In this document: positions 32,103-44,131 of the stretch, piece after piece
Numbering within the stretch: the first letter of the stretch is position 1
How the letters are laid out: every line of letters starts with the position of its first letter
Assembly: GCA_013076295.1 (NCBI GenBank)
Contig: RQOL01000658.1
Coordinates: 4,657,836-4,721,835 of the forward strand
Reading direction: 5' to 3'
Source of the DNA: Sanderia malayensis
Taxonomy: Eukaryota > Cnidaria > Scyphozoa > Semaeostomeae > Pelagiidae
DNA: 64,000 bases
Notes under the pieces: generated by a model
What the model was told of the DNA's origin: nothing
Seen by the model: only the letters and a program-made list of their open reading frames with translations
Database searches by the model: none
Made by a program: the position numbers and the translations under genes

Positions 32103-35100
32103 CTGGCTAAATTGCATATTACAATTCAGATACCATTCCTTTGCATTGCCTGTTAGAGACTTGGCTAGATTTTTCGTCATAGTAATAGCACTCCAAACCA
32201 CAATGTCAGCCAACGTGAGGTCATCACAAGCGAGGAATTTGTTGCATGCTAAGGCTTTATTCATTGATTGCATCAAGGCTTTTTGCTCAAATGCCCCATT
32301 TCGGATCTTTATAGAAAATAAAAAATTAAAGTCAATGTTTAATGAAATGGTACTCCCTAACTTGATAACAACATAAAAATGCATCTAAAGCAAAATCTAC
32401 AATTAGAAAATGTTCCTCAAACTCTCATAATCTCTCATAATTTTAAGCTTCGTTTTGCATGTTTTATGTTTAAACCCATGATAACTCAAGCCTCAAGCAA
32501 GTACAATGTTTCTCCCAGGTAGCCTTCTTATAAATGTCTGGATGTGTGTGCGTGAATGGGACATAAAATGCTCATACCGTAAATGAAGAAATTAGCGCCC
32601 CCTGCCAAATAACTGCCCTGCCGAGTAAGCGCCCGGGATAAAGGCAATATTTTGCAACAAACAACCCCTGCTTGAATAAGCACCCCAGAAGCAAACTGGG
32701 CTGGTCGTTTAATCATCTCGGCCTCCGTGTAAGCCAACTCGAAGTGAAAATATTTCTTTTCATTCTTCGAAATTTCTGTAAAGAAAACTGTCAATCCTCA
32801 AATCGTCTGTAAAGGTTGAAAAATTCGCTGAAACGACTTAAGTCCAATTTCGCATATTCTCGGTCCAGCCACCCACAGATGAAACATAGTTTTCTTCTTT
32901 GTTTTTCATAAAATAATCTATGATACGAGAGAGTTCAATAGGAATATGACAAACCAGGGTCCCCCATCAAAATTGGAACAAACTGGAAATAAATTTCCTC
33001 CTTTAAATGGTGTGAGCAATATTCAACAAGCGCCCCTGCCGAATTAGCCGCCCATGCCGAATTAGCGCCCCTTTAAAACATTATCTTTTAAATAAGGGCC
33101 TGGGGCGCTAATTTCTTCATTTACAGTACACACATGTCTTACATATTTACCTGTAGAGTGGCCACAGAAATCCAATGATCAATTAAGCAGACAACATCTT
33201 CATTAAGAGATTCAAATAGATCAGGTGAAAATGCACGACACAAGTATCGTGCAATATTGGCATCTCCTCTTATTGCTGTCTGCAACCGTGGACATATGAG
33301 CAAGGACGGTCCAAAAATTTCTAGAATACAAAAACATTACACCCAATGTAACCTGGACTATGATGTAATCTGGAGTATTTTATTTAAATCATTGCCCAAA
33401 CAGCATCATTATATCATTTTATTACCTTCTTTCCAAATGAAAGTCATTGTTAATCCTCTATGAGATTGTATAATGGCATCCATATTTGCTCCAACACATT
33501 GCAGAAGATAACTTGGTACTTGCTGTTTCAGTGAAGAATGCTTGTGTACAGCTGATGATATTTCAATACCTCTCTGTTTCAGAAGATGAAGCATTACAAA
33601 AGCACTAACAGGTGGGTCTGATGGCTTTGCTGTGATGACAATATCTAAATCTTGTGGCAGTCCAGATTCAACCTTTTAAGACAAAAACATTAATTCTATT
33701 GAAAAAAGGGTTCTCTATATCTACGTTTGTCTAAAGCATTCCAGGGCTATCATAGAGACATGTGTATTAGTCGATAGTTTCAAAACCAACTAAATGGTCT
33801 AACCTAGCCAGTTTGCAATATATGGCTTTTTAAAACAAGATCAATTCTTGAATGCCAACAAAAGCCGATCTATCATTCTCTATTATTCTCATTCACATTG
33901 TTAAGTTTTTATCAAGTGTGCAAGTATTCAAGTCAAGCTATTCAGAGCAAACAAAAATATGGGCATTTATTTAAAGCATACAACTCTATCCCAATTTAAA
34001 TGAGAACAAAGATTACAACTACTTACATTTGCTTTTCTTGGCTGTTTGCTCTGTTCATCTTTTGATGTACAATGACTGTGTTGTTTTTCTAAACTCTGTT
34101 GCATGTTTTCACTTATGCCTGCCTTGTCAGCAAGTCTTTTGATTTCATTTTCCAAGCAACCGAGATCACAAAGAATTCTCTCTTGCCTTTGTATCAAATT
34201 TCTTATTTCATCGTCATTGCCATCTTCAAAAACCTACAATTACATTCACTCGCAAGGTATAGAATAGAAGATACAGATTTAAATCTGCACATATACATAT
34301 TTCTACTATAAAATGGACAGTAGATATGTGTCCTTGCAATTAAAAGCACGAGATTGTGACAAAAATGTCTTCTTTGACCTCCCAGACCCACTTCGCTCAG
34401 AGTAGCTGCAAATTAATATCACAGTGTTGCTTGGCCTTAAAATTTACGTAGTTGTTGTATGAGTTGAATTATTGACGAAGCCCTTGGCTCAAAAATTCAC
34501 CAACAATCTCTAAATTAACGGGATATATATAGCATTGGGATGGCTATACCGTACCTACCGTAAATGACGAAATTAGAGCCTCCTGCCAAATAACCGCCCC
34601 TGCCGAATAACCGCCCCCGGGATAAAGGCAATTTTTGTAATAAGCGCCCCTGCTTGAATAAGTGCCTCCCTAAACAAACGGGGCGCTTATTTGAATATAT
34701 AGAACGGCCTGATCCATTGTTTCAAGGAAAAGCAGCCTTGCCAAGCTGGAAGGGAGGTTTTAAAAAGTCAATTGAAAATCCTAAGCGAAAAAGATGTTGA
34801 TCCGTTTGAAATTGGGGAAAGCGATGTTGCAATAGCAGGACCTGAATTTCTAATGGTTGATTCAGACCATGAAGAGGATGAAGAAATCGACATCTAAGAC
34901 AGTTCATTTTTTAATTCTGTTGCAAGAATGTCTTCCAGTTACCTCTTTCTTTGCCTTTATAGCTTCCATATCAGGCCCATTGTGGAAGGAGATATCACCT
35001 TGAATATTCTTCATTTTGTACATGCAACCAGGCAATGGTACATCGTATTCTAATTCCACATAACGAGGACATGTGTACATGCTTCGGTCATTCATCTTGG

Positions 35101-35107
35101 CAGCCAT
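32103..35107 (-). CDS. AIMP2: AIMP2, scaffold of the multi-aminoacyl-tRNA synthetase complex (last exon not found)
   Basis: Non-catalytic scaffold (p38/JTV-1) that holds the multi-tRNA-synthetase complex together in the cytoplasm. Five exons on the minus strand: 34943-35107, 34027-34233, 33426-33672, 33151-33320 and 32103-32306 (phases 0,0,1,0), 331 codons, against about 320 residues in vertebrates. Exon 1 has the N-terminal lysyl-tRNA-synthetase-binding type segment (MYTCPRYVELEYDVPLPGCM). Exon 2 is a leucine-zipper-like coiled coil (RQERILCDLGCLENEIKRLA). Exons 3-5 form the thioredoxin-like/GST-like part (LHLLKQRGIEISSAVHKHSS, GDANIARYLCRAF, LACDDLTLADIVVWSAI). Exon 5 ends at a strong donor CAG|GTAAGT, so a short terminal exon is expected below 32097 but was not identified. 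Reading through would add six residues and a stop. Confidence 0.9.
32575..33128. mobile_element. TA-flanked inverted-repeat DNA transposon (non-autonomous) in AIMP2 intron 4
   Basis: Ends TA-CCGTAAATGAAGAAATTA and TAATTTCTTCATTTACAG-TA are inverted repeats of about 23 bp flanked by TA. This suits a Tc1/mariner/pogo-type element that duplicates TA. The interior repeats GCGCCCC / CTGCCGAATAAGCG units and has no transposase. The right end is only 23 bp from the exon 4 donor. Confidence 0.7.
34557..34897 (+). mobile_element. Related DNA-transposon remnant with transposase C-terminus in AIMP2 intron 1
   Basis: Starts TA-CCGTAAATGACGAAATTA with the same GCCCC-rich subterminal repeats as the element at 32575. 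It leads into a plus-strand open frame (34754-34897) reading SEKDVDPFEIGESDVA and an acidic end HEEDEEIDI plus stop, typical of the tail of a DDE transposase (pogo/Tigger-like by the TA context; family uncertain). A matching end ATTTACGG-TA occurs at 35536-35545, beyond AIMP2 exon 1. Confidence 0.5.
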
Positions 35108-35572
35108 CAAAAAGAGGTAGATGATTGATATCAACAGTCGAAAGAAGGTGTCCGCGCAGTGCAGTTGTCTGCCTGGCCTGAAATCAGCATTTGGCTGAAG
35201 GTCCATACTTCTCTCAAACGTTTTGCCTTCAGCAGTCAAATTCATGTTGAGTAAGAAAAGAATCAATGGTTATGGATATTAGAAAGAAAACAGGTTGGGA
35301 GAAACTTTCCAGAAAAGCATTAACCCCGCCGGAACGGCGAAACTCTCTTTTGCCCCCCCCCCCTCTTGCCAAGGCGGGTCGCTGGCATTTGCATTGCATG
35401 GGCTCTATTCGAAGTCAAAAGTACCGAAAATACGCAATAGCATTTTAACACCTTGATATAACTTAGTTTACTTTTTACCCCCCCCCCCCATCAAAGTGAT
35501 TTGCAGTAAAATGCCGCCTTTACTCTTAAAAAAGAATTTACGGTACAAAATACAAGAAATAAGAAAGACGTA
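35108..35572. other. AIMP2 upstream region
   Basis: Probable promoter and 5' UTR side of AIMP2. It contains two C-runs (35345 and 35480) and a possible transposon end at 35536-35545. No gene on either strand is supported. Confidence 0.35.
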
Positions 35573-35581
35573 CTATTATTG

Positions 35582-37908
35582 GGGTATTTCTAATCGGTTG
35601 ACCCCACGACTCGGAGACTCTCGGACGCACGACTATACGACCTAGGGAAATACGACCCATGTCTTTAAAAGTGCCAAATTTGCATTATTTTCACTGTAAT
35701 TATTGTAGCGAAGACAAAGACACTGTTTTGAAGTATGAAACGCAGTTTGGTGAGCATAGGAACAGAAATAAATGCTTTTCGAGCAAGCAATTTTGTCGCA
35801 AAAAGCACGCTGTCGTTGCAAATCACTGAGGTTTTCATGTCGCTAGCAAGGAAACTGTGGTGGCAGTAATCGAATTCCTGTGGAGCCACGACATTGACAT
35901 TTGCACCGTAATCAAAATTCCACTCTTTTCAGAAGCGTTGCGCAATCTGAAACCACCGGTAGTAAGAGAGAACAATTTTAAAGCATTTCATATAAATGCA
36001 GAAAGACTATTCTGCTATTGTAACGTCTGTGTTTGTTATCATCCATCAAATATAGCAACAAAATGTGAATATATCACAACATAACAACAGCTAAAGCAAC
36101 GAAGCATGGAAACCTTATCAACGTCATCATGCTCGTCATTATGATCGTGATCATTTTTATTATTATTGCACCCTGCACCCTGCACTGCGCAGGTATATTG
36201 AGTTTTTTACCGCTAGAAAACACTTGCAAAGTATTCTATGGGATGCAAAAGGGCCTTAGTTACCCGAGGTTCGAGTTACTCCTGGCCCGACGTATCATGA
36301 TTTCGCTGTTTTATGAATATTATTTCTTTTGGAGTTTATTTCATTTGTCTTTATCAAGAAAGAGCACATTCTACCAAAATATTCACAATACACAACTACT
36401 CAGATCATGTCATTGTAACACAATTTCTGTTTGGCATAAACAGAGTTATAAATTTTTTGATAGATTCTTGAGAAGAGTCATGGATAGGATAGATCTATTT
36501 TGTCTCAAAGATGGAATGCATCTGATGATGTTGGTTAATATATAAAATATATTAACTTGAATTAATTATGCACAGAAGTTTTTCATCGCGTGATCTGCTT
36601 TGACGCTCATCAACAAGGAAAGTTGATATATTCCCTCCCTTTGGTATGTTAATGACTTGCGAAAGGGAGGCTATCTTAATCTGGCGTATCAGGTTTTACG
36701 CAGTCATCATCAGTATCATCATCATTATCATTCCTGTAATTGCCGTTCCCCCTTTTAGAAAGAACCACTGCCAGCATGCTTGACATTCCATCGTGGCGTG
36801 CTTGACACGAAAAAGAGACAGATTGAGAACGAGGTGGTGACTTTGAATGGAAGTAAGGGAGTGACTCGAATGATCTATTTGACCCAGACATTGTTTAGTT
36901 TTCAGTTAGAAATATTTACATTTTAGAAACCATTGCAGATTAGAAGGTTAACTATTTGTAACTCTTTATATAACTTGCAGCTTCCAGTTCTAGTTATACT
37001 TCTCTTGTTCCTGTTGCCGATATAGTTTGTATTTAAAATAAAACGTGCTTGGATTTCGTATGTCTGCATTTATCAAGAAGTAGATCTGAGTAGTTGTGTA
37101 TTGTGAATATTTTGGTGGAATGTGTTCTTACTTGATAAAGATAAATGAAGTAAACTCCAAAAGAAATAATATTCATAAAAACAGCAAAATCATGATAAGT
37201 CGGGCCAGGAGTAACTCGAACCTCGGGTAACTAAGGCCCTTTTGCATCCCATAGAATACTTTGCAAGTGTTTTCTAGCGGTAAAAAACTCAATATACCTG
37301 CGCAGTGCAGGGTGCAGGGTGCAATAATAATAAAAATGATCACGATCATAATGACGAGCATGATGACGTTGATAAGGTTTCCATGCTTCGTTGCTTTAGC
37401 TGTTGTTATGTTGTGATATATTCACATTTTGTTGCTATATTTGATGGATGATAACAAACACAGACGTTACAATAGCAGAATAGTCTTTCTGCATTTATAT
37501 GAAATGCTTTAAAATTGTTCTCTCTTACTACCGGTGGTTTCAGATTGCGCAACGCTTCTGAAAAGGGTGGAATTTTGATTACGGTGCAAATGTCAATGTC
37601 GTGGCTCCACAGGATTTCGATTACTGCCACCACAATTTCCTTGCTTACGATATGAAAACCTCAGTGATTTGCAACGACAGCGTGCTTTTTGCGACAAAAT
37701 TGCTTGCTCGAAAAGCATTTATTTCTGTTCCTATGCTCACCAAACTGCGTTTCATACTTCAAAACAGTGTCTTTGACTTCGCTACAATAATTACAGTGAA
37801 AATAATGCAAATTTGGCACTTTTAAAGACATGGGTCGTATTTCCCTAGGTCGTATAGTCGTGCGTCCGAGAGTCCCCGAGTCGTGGGGTCAACCGATTAG
37901 AAATACCC
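35582..37908 (-). mobile_element. Mutator-like (MULE-type) non-autonomous element, copy 1
   Basis: 2327 bp with very long terminal inverted repeats: 35582-36406 and 37083-37908 (about 825 bp each), starting GGGTATTTCTAATCGG. The centre (36407-37082) carries a 71-codon ORF on the minus strand. The flanks are CTATTATTG (35573-35581) on the left and CGTAAAATT (37909-37917) on the right, which do not match each other but do match the flanks of copy 2 in reverse complement. Long inverted repeats with 9-bp target duplications are the hallmark of Mutator-like elements. There is no transposase inside. Confidence 0.85.
36676..36891 (-). CDS. Small ORF in the centre of the MULE-type element, copy 1
   Basis: 71 codons from ATG (MSGSNRSFESLPYFHSKSPP...) to a run of Asn/Asp and CVKPDTPD. 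It is conserved with one visible change (T to A in the Asp run) at 42822-43037. A TATATAAAG box lies about 85 bases upstream of the ATG in both copies, and a 5-codon upstream ORF lies between. The product is unknown: Ser-rich with an acidic tail. It may be a captured host fragment or an element-encoded peptide. Confidence 0.45.
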   Translation of the reverse strand: MSGSNRSFESLPYFHSKSPPRSQSVSFSCQARHDGMSSMLAVVLSKRGNGNYRNDNDDDTDDDCVKPDTPD

Positions 37909-37917
37909 CGTAAAATT

Positions 37918-39834
37918 GATTAATTGTTGGTCAATTTTGCGGACTTGTGACCGAAAATTGCATTTGTTTAACTCAAATTGCAAAGAATCAACTGCAGGGC
38001 CTTTTTAACATACAGGGTGGTCGCCCCCGAGTCAACAACAGTGGCAACAACAACAGTTAAATTTTATCAACTTAATTTGAATTTGCAATCATGATGATTC
38101 AACGATTCAATGAGTCATGATTCATCATGACTCGTTGTGTGTGGAAGCTAACCCCACTGTGTTTTTTATTGGGACACCCCCAATGATTTCCCAGTCAGTC
38201 CAAAAAGTTTGTCCTAAAATTTTGAGAAAATAATGGGAATTTAGTCACCAGGTATATTGAAGTCGTTCCTGCCCTAAAAATTGTTTTTAAACGAGTCTGG
38301 CTTCAAGAATCTCAAAAAATAACATTCAAGTTCGACTGGCTGCCTAATTTAAACTGGTATTGGCCACTAATAGTGGATTTTGAATCTTATAAGTAGTGTT
38401 GTAGCTCTTGGAAAAAACGTGAACCGACTGAGAAAAATAATCTTTGGAGAAAATTTGATTACGAAAAACAACCAAAATTCATTTTGCAGCGATGTCTGAG
38501 GCTCCAAATTTGTAAAATTTCCCCCTTCGGCGGCAACCATGGTGCCGCCTCAGGTAGCCAAAATTATTTTGTATTCGGAAATGCAGTACTTGAGGGCTAG
38601 CTCTATGCTCTATTGGATGGCGATGGCGTAGAAAGGCTTTATTTTTCCCGTAAAAACATTTTCCTAAAGATGCCCTTTCTCATTGGTCGCTGAGAACTTT
38701 CGCAATTAATGGGTGTGGTATCCGTTTAGCGCAATTTGAGCCACGGTACTTGTCAGTCGGTCCAAAGAAATCTTCATGCAAAAGTCGGTGTCAAGTATGT
38801 CAACACCCCCCAAACCTTCTTAATGTGCTCCCTGACACACATGGCCAGTTTAATTCAAGGAGATTTAAAAACATTGCGCATGCGCATCATGACGTCATTG
38901 GATTTCATTTTATCCCTCGTCGGAAAATCATTGAATTGTGCCCCCCCTATGAGTTCCCACCCACGACGCCCCTGCATAAAACAATATGATATAGCTTAAA
39001 TTATGTTTTCACTTGAAAATTTATGAAATTCTGAGTATATTTCTGCTAAAGAAGTTCGCTATTGAAACCCGTTTGGTATTTATATATTGTTATGTAAATT
39101 TTATTGCTTGGGCCTCGGGCCACTTTTAGACGCCATTTTTATCAGGCGTTGCAATACTTTTGGAACCCCAGTGTACCTGGTAAAAGCTTAGAACGTTGTC
39201 ATTTTATCAATGACCTATTTTCCATTGCAGGAAGGTATATATCTCATTCAGTTACTCCAGGGGTAAAAATATTAAATTTAGCATTTTATCAAAGTTGACT
39301 TGCTTCTTTAACACCGTATAATCTCTATTGAGCCATCTCTTTAAACCCCCCCCCCCTTTCAAAATTTTAAAGGCCAGATTGTGAAGCTATTTTCACGCTA
39401 GAACAAAAGAGCAATTTCATATTTCAAATTTGAAGTAAATGCGTCCATGATGTCTCTGCTGTGCTCAAACACAGAGTTTCGAAGTATCAAGTTGGAGAAA
39501 TGACCAATTTTCGGAGGGTGGCGGATAAGCCCATAACCCTCGTTCGTACTCTAGATTATTTAATATCATGCACTGTCCAAAGGCTACCATTTTTTCTGGT
39601 TCAAACCTCATGGAAAGCAAACATCACAAACTGAAGATGAGTATGCGGAGTGGCAACTGGCACAATGTCATGTGATTTGAAACCAATTGTTGCAATAGGA
39701 TATAAACACAAAGGTGAGTATCGATTATCTATTTTTCTCACTTTCGGCTCTTCGTTGCTTCGGAATATTACTGCTAAGTTTTAAACATTGATAAACAGTT
39801 AGTGTTCATAACAATACCAAAGTATTAATAAATC
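37918..39834. other. Intergenic DNA inside the inverted segment
   Basis: No gene supported. A perfect small palindrome, GAGTCATGA-TTCA-TCATGACTC, occurs near 38111. The open frames at 38736-38999 and 39104-39298 have no recognisable domain. Confidence 0.35.
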
Positions 39835-41027
39835 TTATTCCAATGCAAAGACATTAACACACAGTTGTCCATTATTGTCTCCTTCCCAAAGATCATAAAG
39901 ATCTTCGCCATACCACACCCTGTACACCTCTCCTTTTTTAAACATGTATGGATTTAAGCCGGTGGACAGAACAACCTTGGTAGTACCAACTGGATTACCG
40001 TTCAGATGATAAAATGCCTTGTGTTTCAAATGATAAAACTGTATTGGGGCAGCAGGAACGATGATCTGATTCTTTGAATCTGTAACGTGCACTTCAAAGT
40101 ACTTCTTTAATGAACGATAAGGGCAGTTGAAGTAACCAGTCGATGAAGCAGCACAACCAATTCTTCCGTTTATGCGCTCCAACTTTACCTGGTAGGCTTC
40201 AATATTATTGTTAACCAAAAATACTCCATACGAGTTTCCTTTTGCGCCATAGCAAACTGGTCTGCAGTTTAGCTTTGTCCATTTTGCTTCTGTCACCACA
40301 GTCATTAGATGCAGTATTAACACTGCAGCGAAAAGCTAGAAAATGCAAATTTACAAGTTATGACTAATGGTTTTATTGTAAACAGCTAATGATGCAGCCT
40401 AAAATTTATGTGACAATGAAAAAAGTTGTGAATTTGAGTTTCCAGAAATGACGTGGCGGTGAATTCAGCCCATCTCTTTTTATAAATTTTCTTACAATTG
40501 CGGCTTATCAGTATTAGAATCTTGTCTTTTTTACTAATTGGAAAGTTGTGAACTTGAAGCATTTGATCATAATATGAACGCGAAACATTTGATTAGCATG
40601 TGAGACTGCAGCACTTTATCAGGCTGAACCTTGTTGACTATTTGATGTCATGGCTTTTTCTCTTTTTGTGGATCATGCCACACTCTCGTATTACATACAG
40701 TCATTCTTTGTTTTTCACGGTCCTTTCAAGTGACTTTGCAACTATACTCTGGCCAGGAACAGGATCTAAATACAAGTATTAATCTTCAACGTCAGTTTGC
40801 ATTGATCATGAAAACTTCCGCTTATAGCATGAAATTAATTTAAATATCCTAAGGGTAAGAATTCGTTTTTTGAAATATTTGTGAAGAACATTGCGTCAAC
40901 TAACAAAATAAAGTCATACAACGCACACACTGTTGATGTAACAAGTCGAATCTGTGAAAATGAAAATATATTATAAATATGGTCCATTAACATTTGTATG
41001 GAGAAGGATTTGATAACTTACTTTCAT
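39835..41027 (-). CDS. Small secreted cysteine-containing protein, two exons
   Basis: Exon 1 contributes only ATG AAA (41022-41027) before GTAAGT. Exon 2 (39835-40335) continues LFAAVLILHLMTVVTEA, so the splice creates a clean signal peptide MKLFAAVLILHLMTVVTEA and a total of 168 residues. The mature part starts KWTKLNCRPVCYGAKG and has five cysteines (NC, VC, GC, NC, LC), with aromatic, strand-like segments (FYHLKHKAFYHLNGN, YRVWYGEDLYDLWEGDN). I do not recognise the family, and no transmembrane segment follows the signal. The two-codon first exon is inferred from the splice consensus and the resulting signal peptide. The gene lies wholly inside the inverted segment between the two MULE-type elements. 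Confidence 0.75.
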
Positions 41028-41470
41028 CTTCGATTGTTTTTGTCCAAAATATGGTCGATGTGCAGTATCTAAAATGGGATTGTTATATTTCGTTATTTGA
41101 TGATTACTTTATGTCTGAATGGGGAGCAGTAGTTATCGAAAATGGCATGGACCATCGATCTTAATAACCTGGTAGAAGAAGTAACATTCAATGCTTTCGA
41201 GCTAAAAAAAATAAAACATCCCTACTTACCTAGAGTTATTTCGCTTTTGAGCTTTTCCGACAGGGTCGTTTTGAGTTGGTCTGACTTTACTGAATCGAGG
41301 CTCACTTTAAACCGAGACTCACATCACACATAAAAGCTCTGTTTTAATTTTCCACATTATTCACTTTGGGAGTATTAAAACTGTATCATCTCCCCGGAAC
41401 CTGTCATGCAGGCAAGTGATTGAAAATCAGCGTTCATTGATCAATACCAGGAAGGCTCCCTATAATTTGC
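41028..41470. other. 5' flank of the secreted-protein gene
   Basis: Probable promoter side of the minus-strand gene. The open frame at 41142-41333 has no recognisable domain. Nothing else seen. Confidence 0.3.
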
Positions 41471-41760
41471 CTTCGACGGAGTGGAACAGCGATCTTCAAC
41501 AGAAATGGGGTGCATTTTTTATTGTTATTGCTTACTGGAAAAGCAATCTTCAACAAAGTTGGGGTGGGTTTTCTATCGTATTGCCTTTAAAGTGAGTGGA
41601 ACAGCGATCTTCAGCAAAAATTTGGTAGTTTGTTTTGAGGTTTTGCCTTCGACCTTGGTGGAGCAGTGATCTTGAATAAAAGTGGTGCAGTATTTTTTAT
41701 TTATTCTGTCCTTCGATCTCCGTTGATCAACAACTTTTGAACACTTGTGGCGTGGGGTTC
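41471..41760. repeat. Degenerate tandem repeat, period about 70-80 bp
   Basis: Recurring GGAACAGCGATCTTCAACA / GCAATCTTCAACAAAG / GGAACAGCGATCTTCAGCA / GGAGCAGTGATCTTGAATA blocks, each followed by a GGGGTG or GTGG motif and a TTTATTGTTATTG-like tract. Units are diverged. There is no coding signal. Confidence 0.5.
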
Positions 41761-41804
41761 CCATTGTTATTGCTTTCTCTGCGAATGAACAGAATCAATA
41801 ATAG

Positions 41805-44131
41805 GGGTATTTCTAATCGGTTGACCCCACGACTCGGGGACTCTCGGACGAACGACTATACGACCTAGGGAAATACGACCCATGTCTTTAAAAGTGCCAA
41901 ATTTGCATTATTTTCACTGTAATTATTGTAGCGAAGTCAAAGACACTGTTTTGAAGTATGAAACGCAGTTTGGTGAGCATAGGAACAGAAATAAATGCTT
42001 TTCGAGCAAGCAATTTTGTCGCAAAAAGCACGCTGTCGTTGCAAATCACTGAGGTTTTCATATCGTAAGCAAGGAAATTGTGGTGGCAGTAATCGAAATC
42101 CTGTGGAGCCACGACATTGACATTTGCACCGTAATCAAAATTCCACCCTTTTCAGAAGCGTTGCGCAATCTGAAACCACCGGTAGTAAGAGAGAACAATT
42201 TTAAAGCATTTCATATAAATGCAGAAAGACTATTCTGCTATTGTAACGTCTGTGTTTGTTATCATCCATCAAATATAGCAACAAAATGTGAATATATCAC
42301 AACATAACAACAGCTAAAGCAACGAAGCATGGAAACCTTATCAACGTCATCATGCTCGTCATTATGATCGTGATCATTTTTATTATTATTGCACCCTGCA
42401 CCCTGCACTGCGCAGGTATATTGAGTTTTTTACCGCTAGAAAACACTTGCAAAGTATTCTATGGGATGCAAAAGGGCCTTAGTTACCCGAGGTTCGAGTT
42501 ACTCCTGGCCCGACTTATCATGATTTTGCTGTTTTTATGAATATTATTTCTTTTGGAGTTTACTTCATTTATCTTTATCAAGTAAGAACACATTCCACCA
42601 AAATATTCACAATACACAACTACTCAGATCTACTTCTTGATAAATGCAGACATACGAAATCCAAGCACGTTTTATTTTAAATACAAACTATATCGGCAAC
42701 AGGAACAAGAGAAGTATAACTAGAACTGGAAGCTGCAAGTTATATAAAGAGTTACAAATAGTTAACCTTCTAATCTGCAATGGTTTCTAAAATGTAAATA
42801 TTTCTAACTGAAAACTAAACAATGTCTGGGTCAAATAGATCATTCGAGTCACTCCCTTACTTCCATTCAAAGTCACCACCTCGTTCTCAATCTGTCTCTT
42901 TTTCGTGTCAAGCACGCCACGATGGAATGTCAAGCATGCTGGCAGTGGTTCTTTCTAAAAGGGGGAACGGCAATTACAGGAATGATAATGATGATGATGC
43001 TGATGATGACTGCGTAAAACCTGATACGCCAGATTAAGATAGCCTGCCTTTCGCAAGTCATTAACATACCAAAGGGAGGGAATATATCAACTTTCCTTGT
43101 TGATGAGCGTCAAAGCAGATCATGCGATGAAAAACTTCTGTGCATAATTAATTCAAGTTAATATATTTTATATATTAACCAACATCATCAGATGCATTCC
43201 ATCTTTGAGACAAAATAGATCTATCCTATCCATGACTCTTCTCAAGAATCTATCAAAAAATTTATAACTCTGTTTATGCCAAACAGAAATTGTGTTACAA
43301 TGACATGATCTGAGTAGTTGTGTATTGTGAATATTTTGGTAGAATGTGCTCTTTCTTGATAAAGACAAATGAAATAAACTCCAAAAGAAATAATATTCAT
43401 AAAACAGCGAAATCATGATACGTCGGGCCAGGAGTAACTCGAACCTCGGGTAACTAAGGCCCTTTTGCATCCCATAGAATACTTTGCAAGTGTTTTCTAG
43501 CGGTAAAAAACTCAATATACCTGCGCAGTGCAGGGTGCAGGGTGCAATAATAATAAAAATGATCACGATCATAATGACGAGCATGATGACGTTGATAAGG
43601 TTTCCATGCTTCGTTGCTTTAGCTGTTGTTATGTTGTGATATATTCACATTTTGTTGCTATATTTGATGGATGATAACAAACACAGACGTTACAATAGCA
43701 GAATAGTCTTTCTGCATTTATATGAAATGCTTTAAAATTGTTCTCTCTTACTACCGGTGGTTTCAGATTGCGCAACGCTTCTGAAAAGAGTGGAATTTTG
43801 ATTACGGTGCAAATGTCAATGTCGTGGCTCCACAGGAATTCGATTACTGCCACCACAGTTTCCTTGCTAGCGACATGAAAACCTCAGTGATTTGCAACGA
43901 CAGCGTGCTTTTTGCGACAAAATTGCTTGCTCGAAAAGCATTTATTTCTGTTCCTATGCTCACCAAACTGCGTTTCATACTTCAAAACAGTGTCTTTGTC
44001 TTCGCTACAATAATTACAGTGAAAATAATGCAAATTTGGCACTTTTAAAGACATGGGTCGTATTTCCCTAGGTCGTATAGTCGTGCGTCCGAGAGTCTCC
44101 GAGTCGTGGGGTCAACCGATTAGAAATACCC
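41805..44131 (+). mobile_element. Mutator-like (MULE-type) non-autonomous element, copy 2
   Basis: 2327 bp, reverse orientation to copy 1. Arms are 41805-42630 and 43307-44131. The two arms of one element differ at several bases. The left arm here matches the right arm of copy 1 and the right arm here matches the left arm of copy 1, which fixes the orientation. The flanks are CAATAATAG (41796-41804) and AATTTTACG (44132-44140). Confidence 0.85.
42822..43037 (+). CDS. Small ORF in the centre of the MULE-type element, copy 2
   Basis: Counterpart of the 71-codon ORF at 36676-36891, with ATG in the context AAACAATGTCTGGG. A TATATAAAG box lies at about 42738. No known domain. Confidence 0.45.
   Translation: MSGSNRSFESLPYFHSKSPPRSQSVSFSCQARHDGMSSMLAVVLSKRGNGNYRNDNDDDADDDCVKPDTPD

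Noticed and set aside
35665..36084. Open frames in the MULE arms as transposase
   Set aside because: They are only about 75 codons, occur in both inverted arms, and lack any DDE or zinc-finger motif.
38736..38999. 87-codon open frame in the inverted segment
   Set aside because: No recognisable domain, no intron context, and two overlapping frames of similar length.
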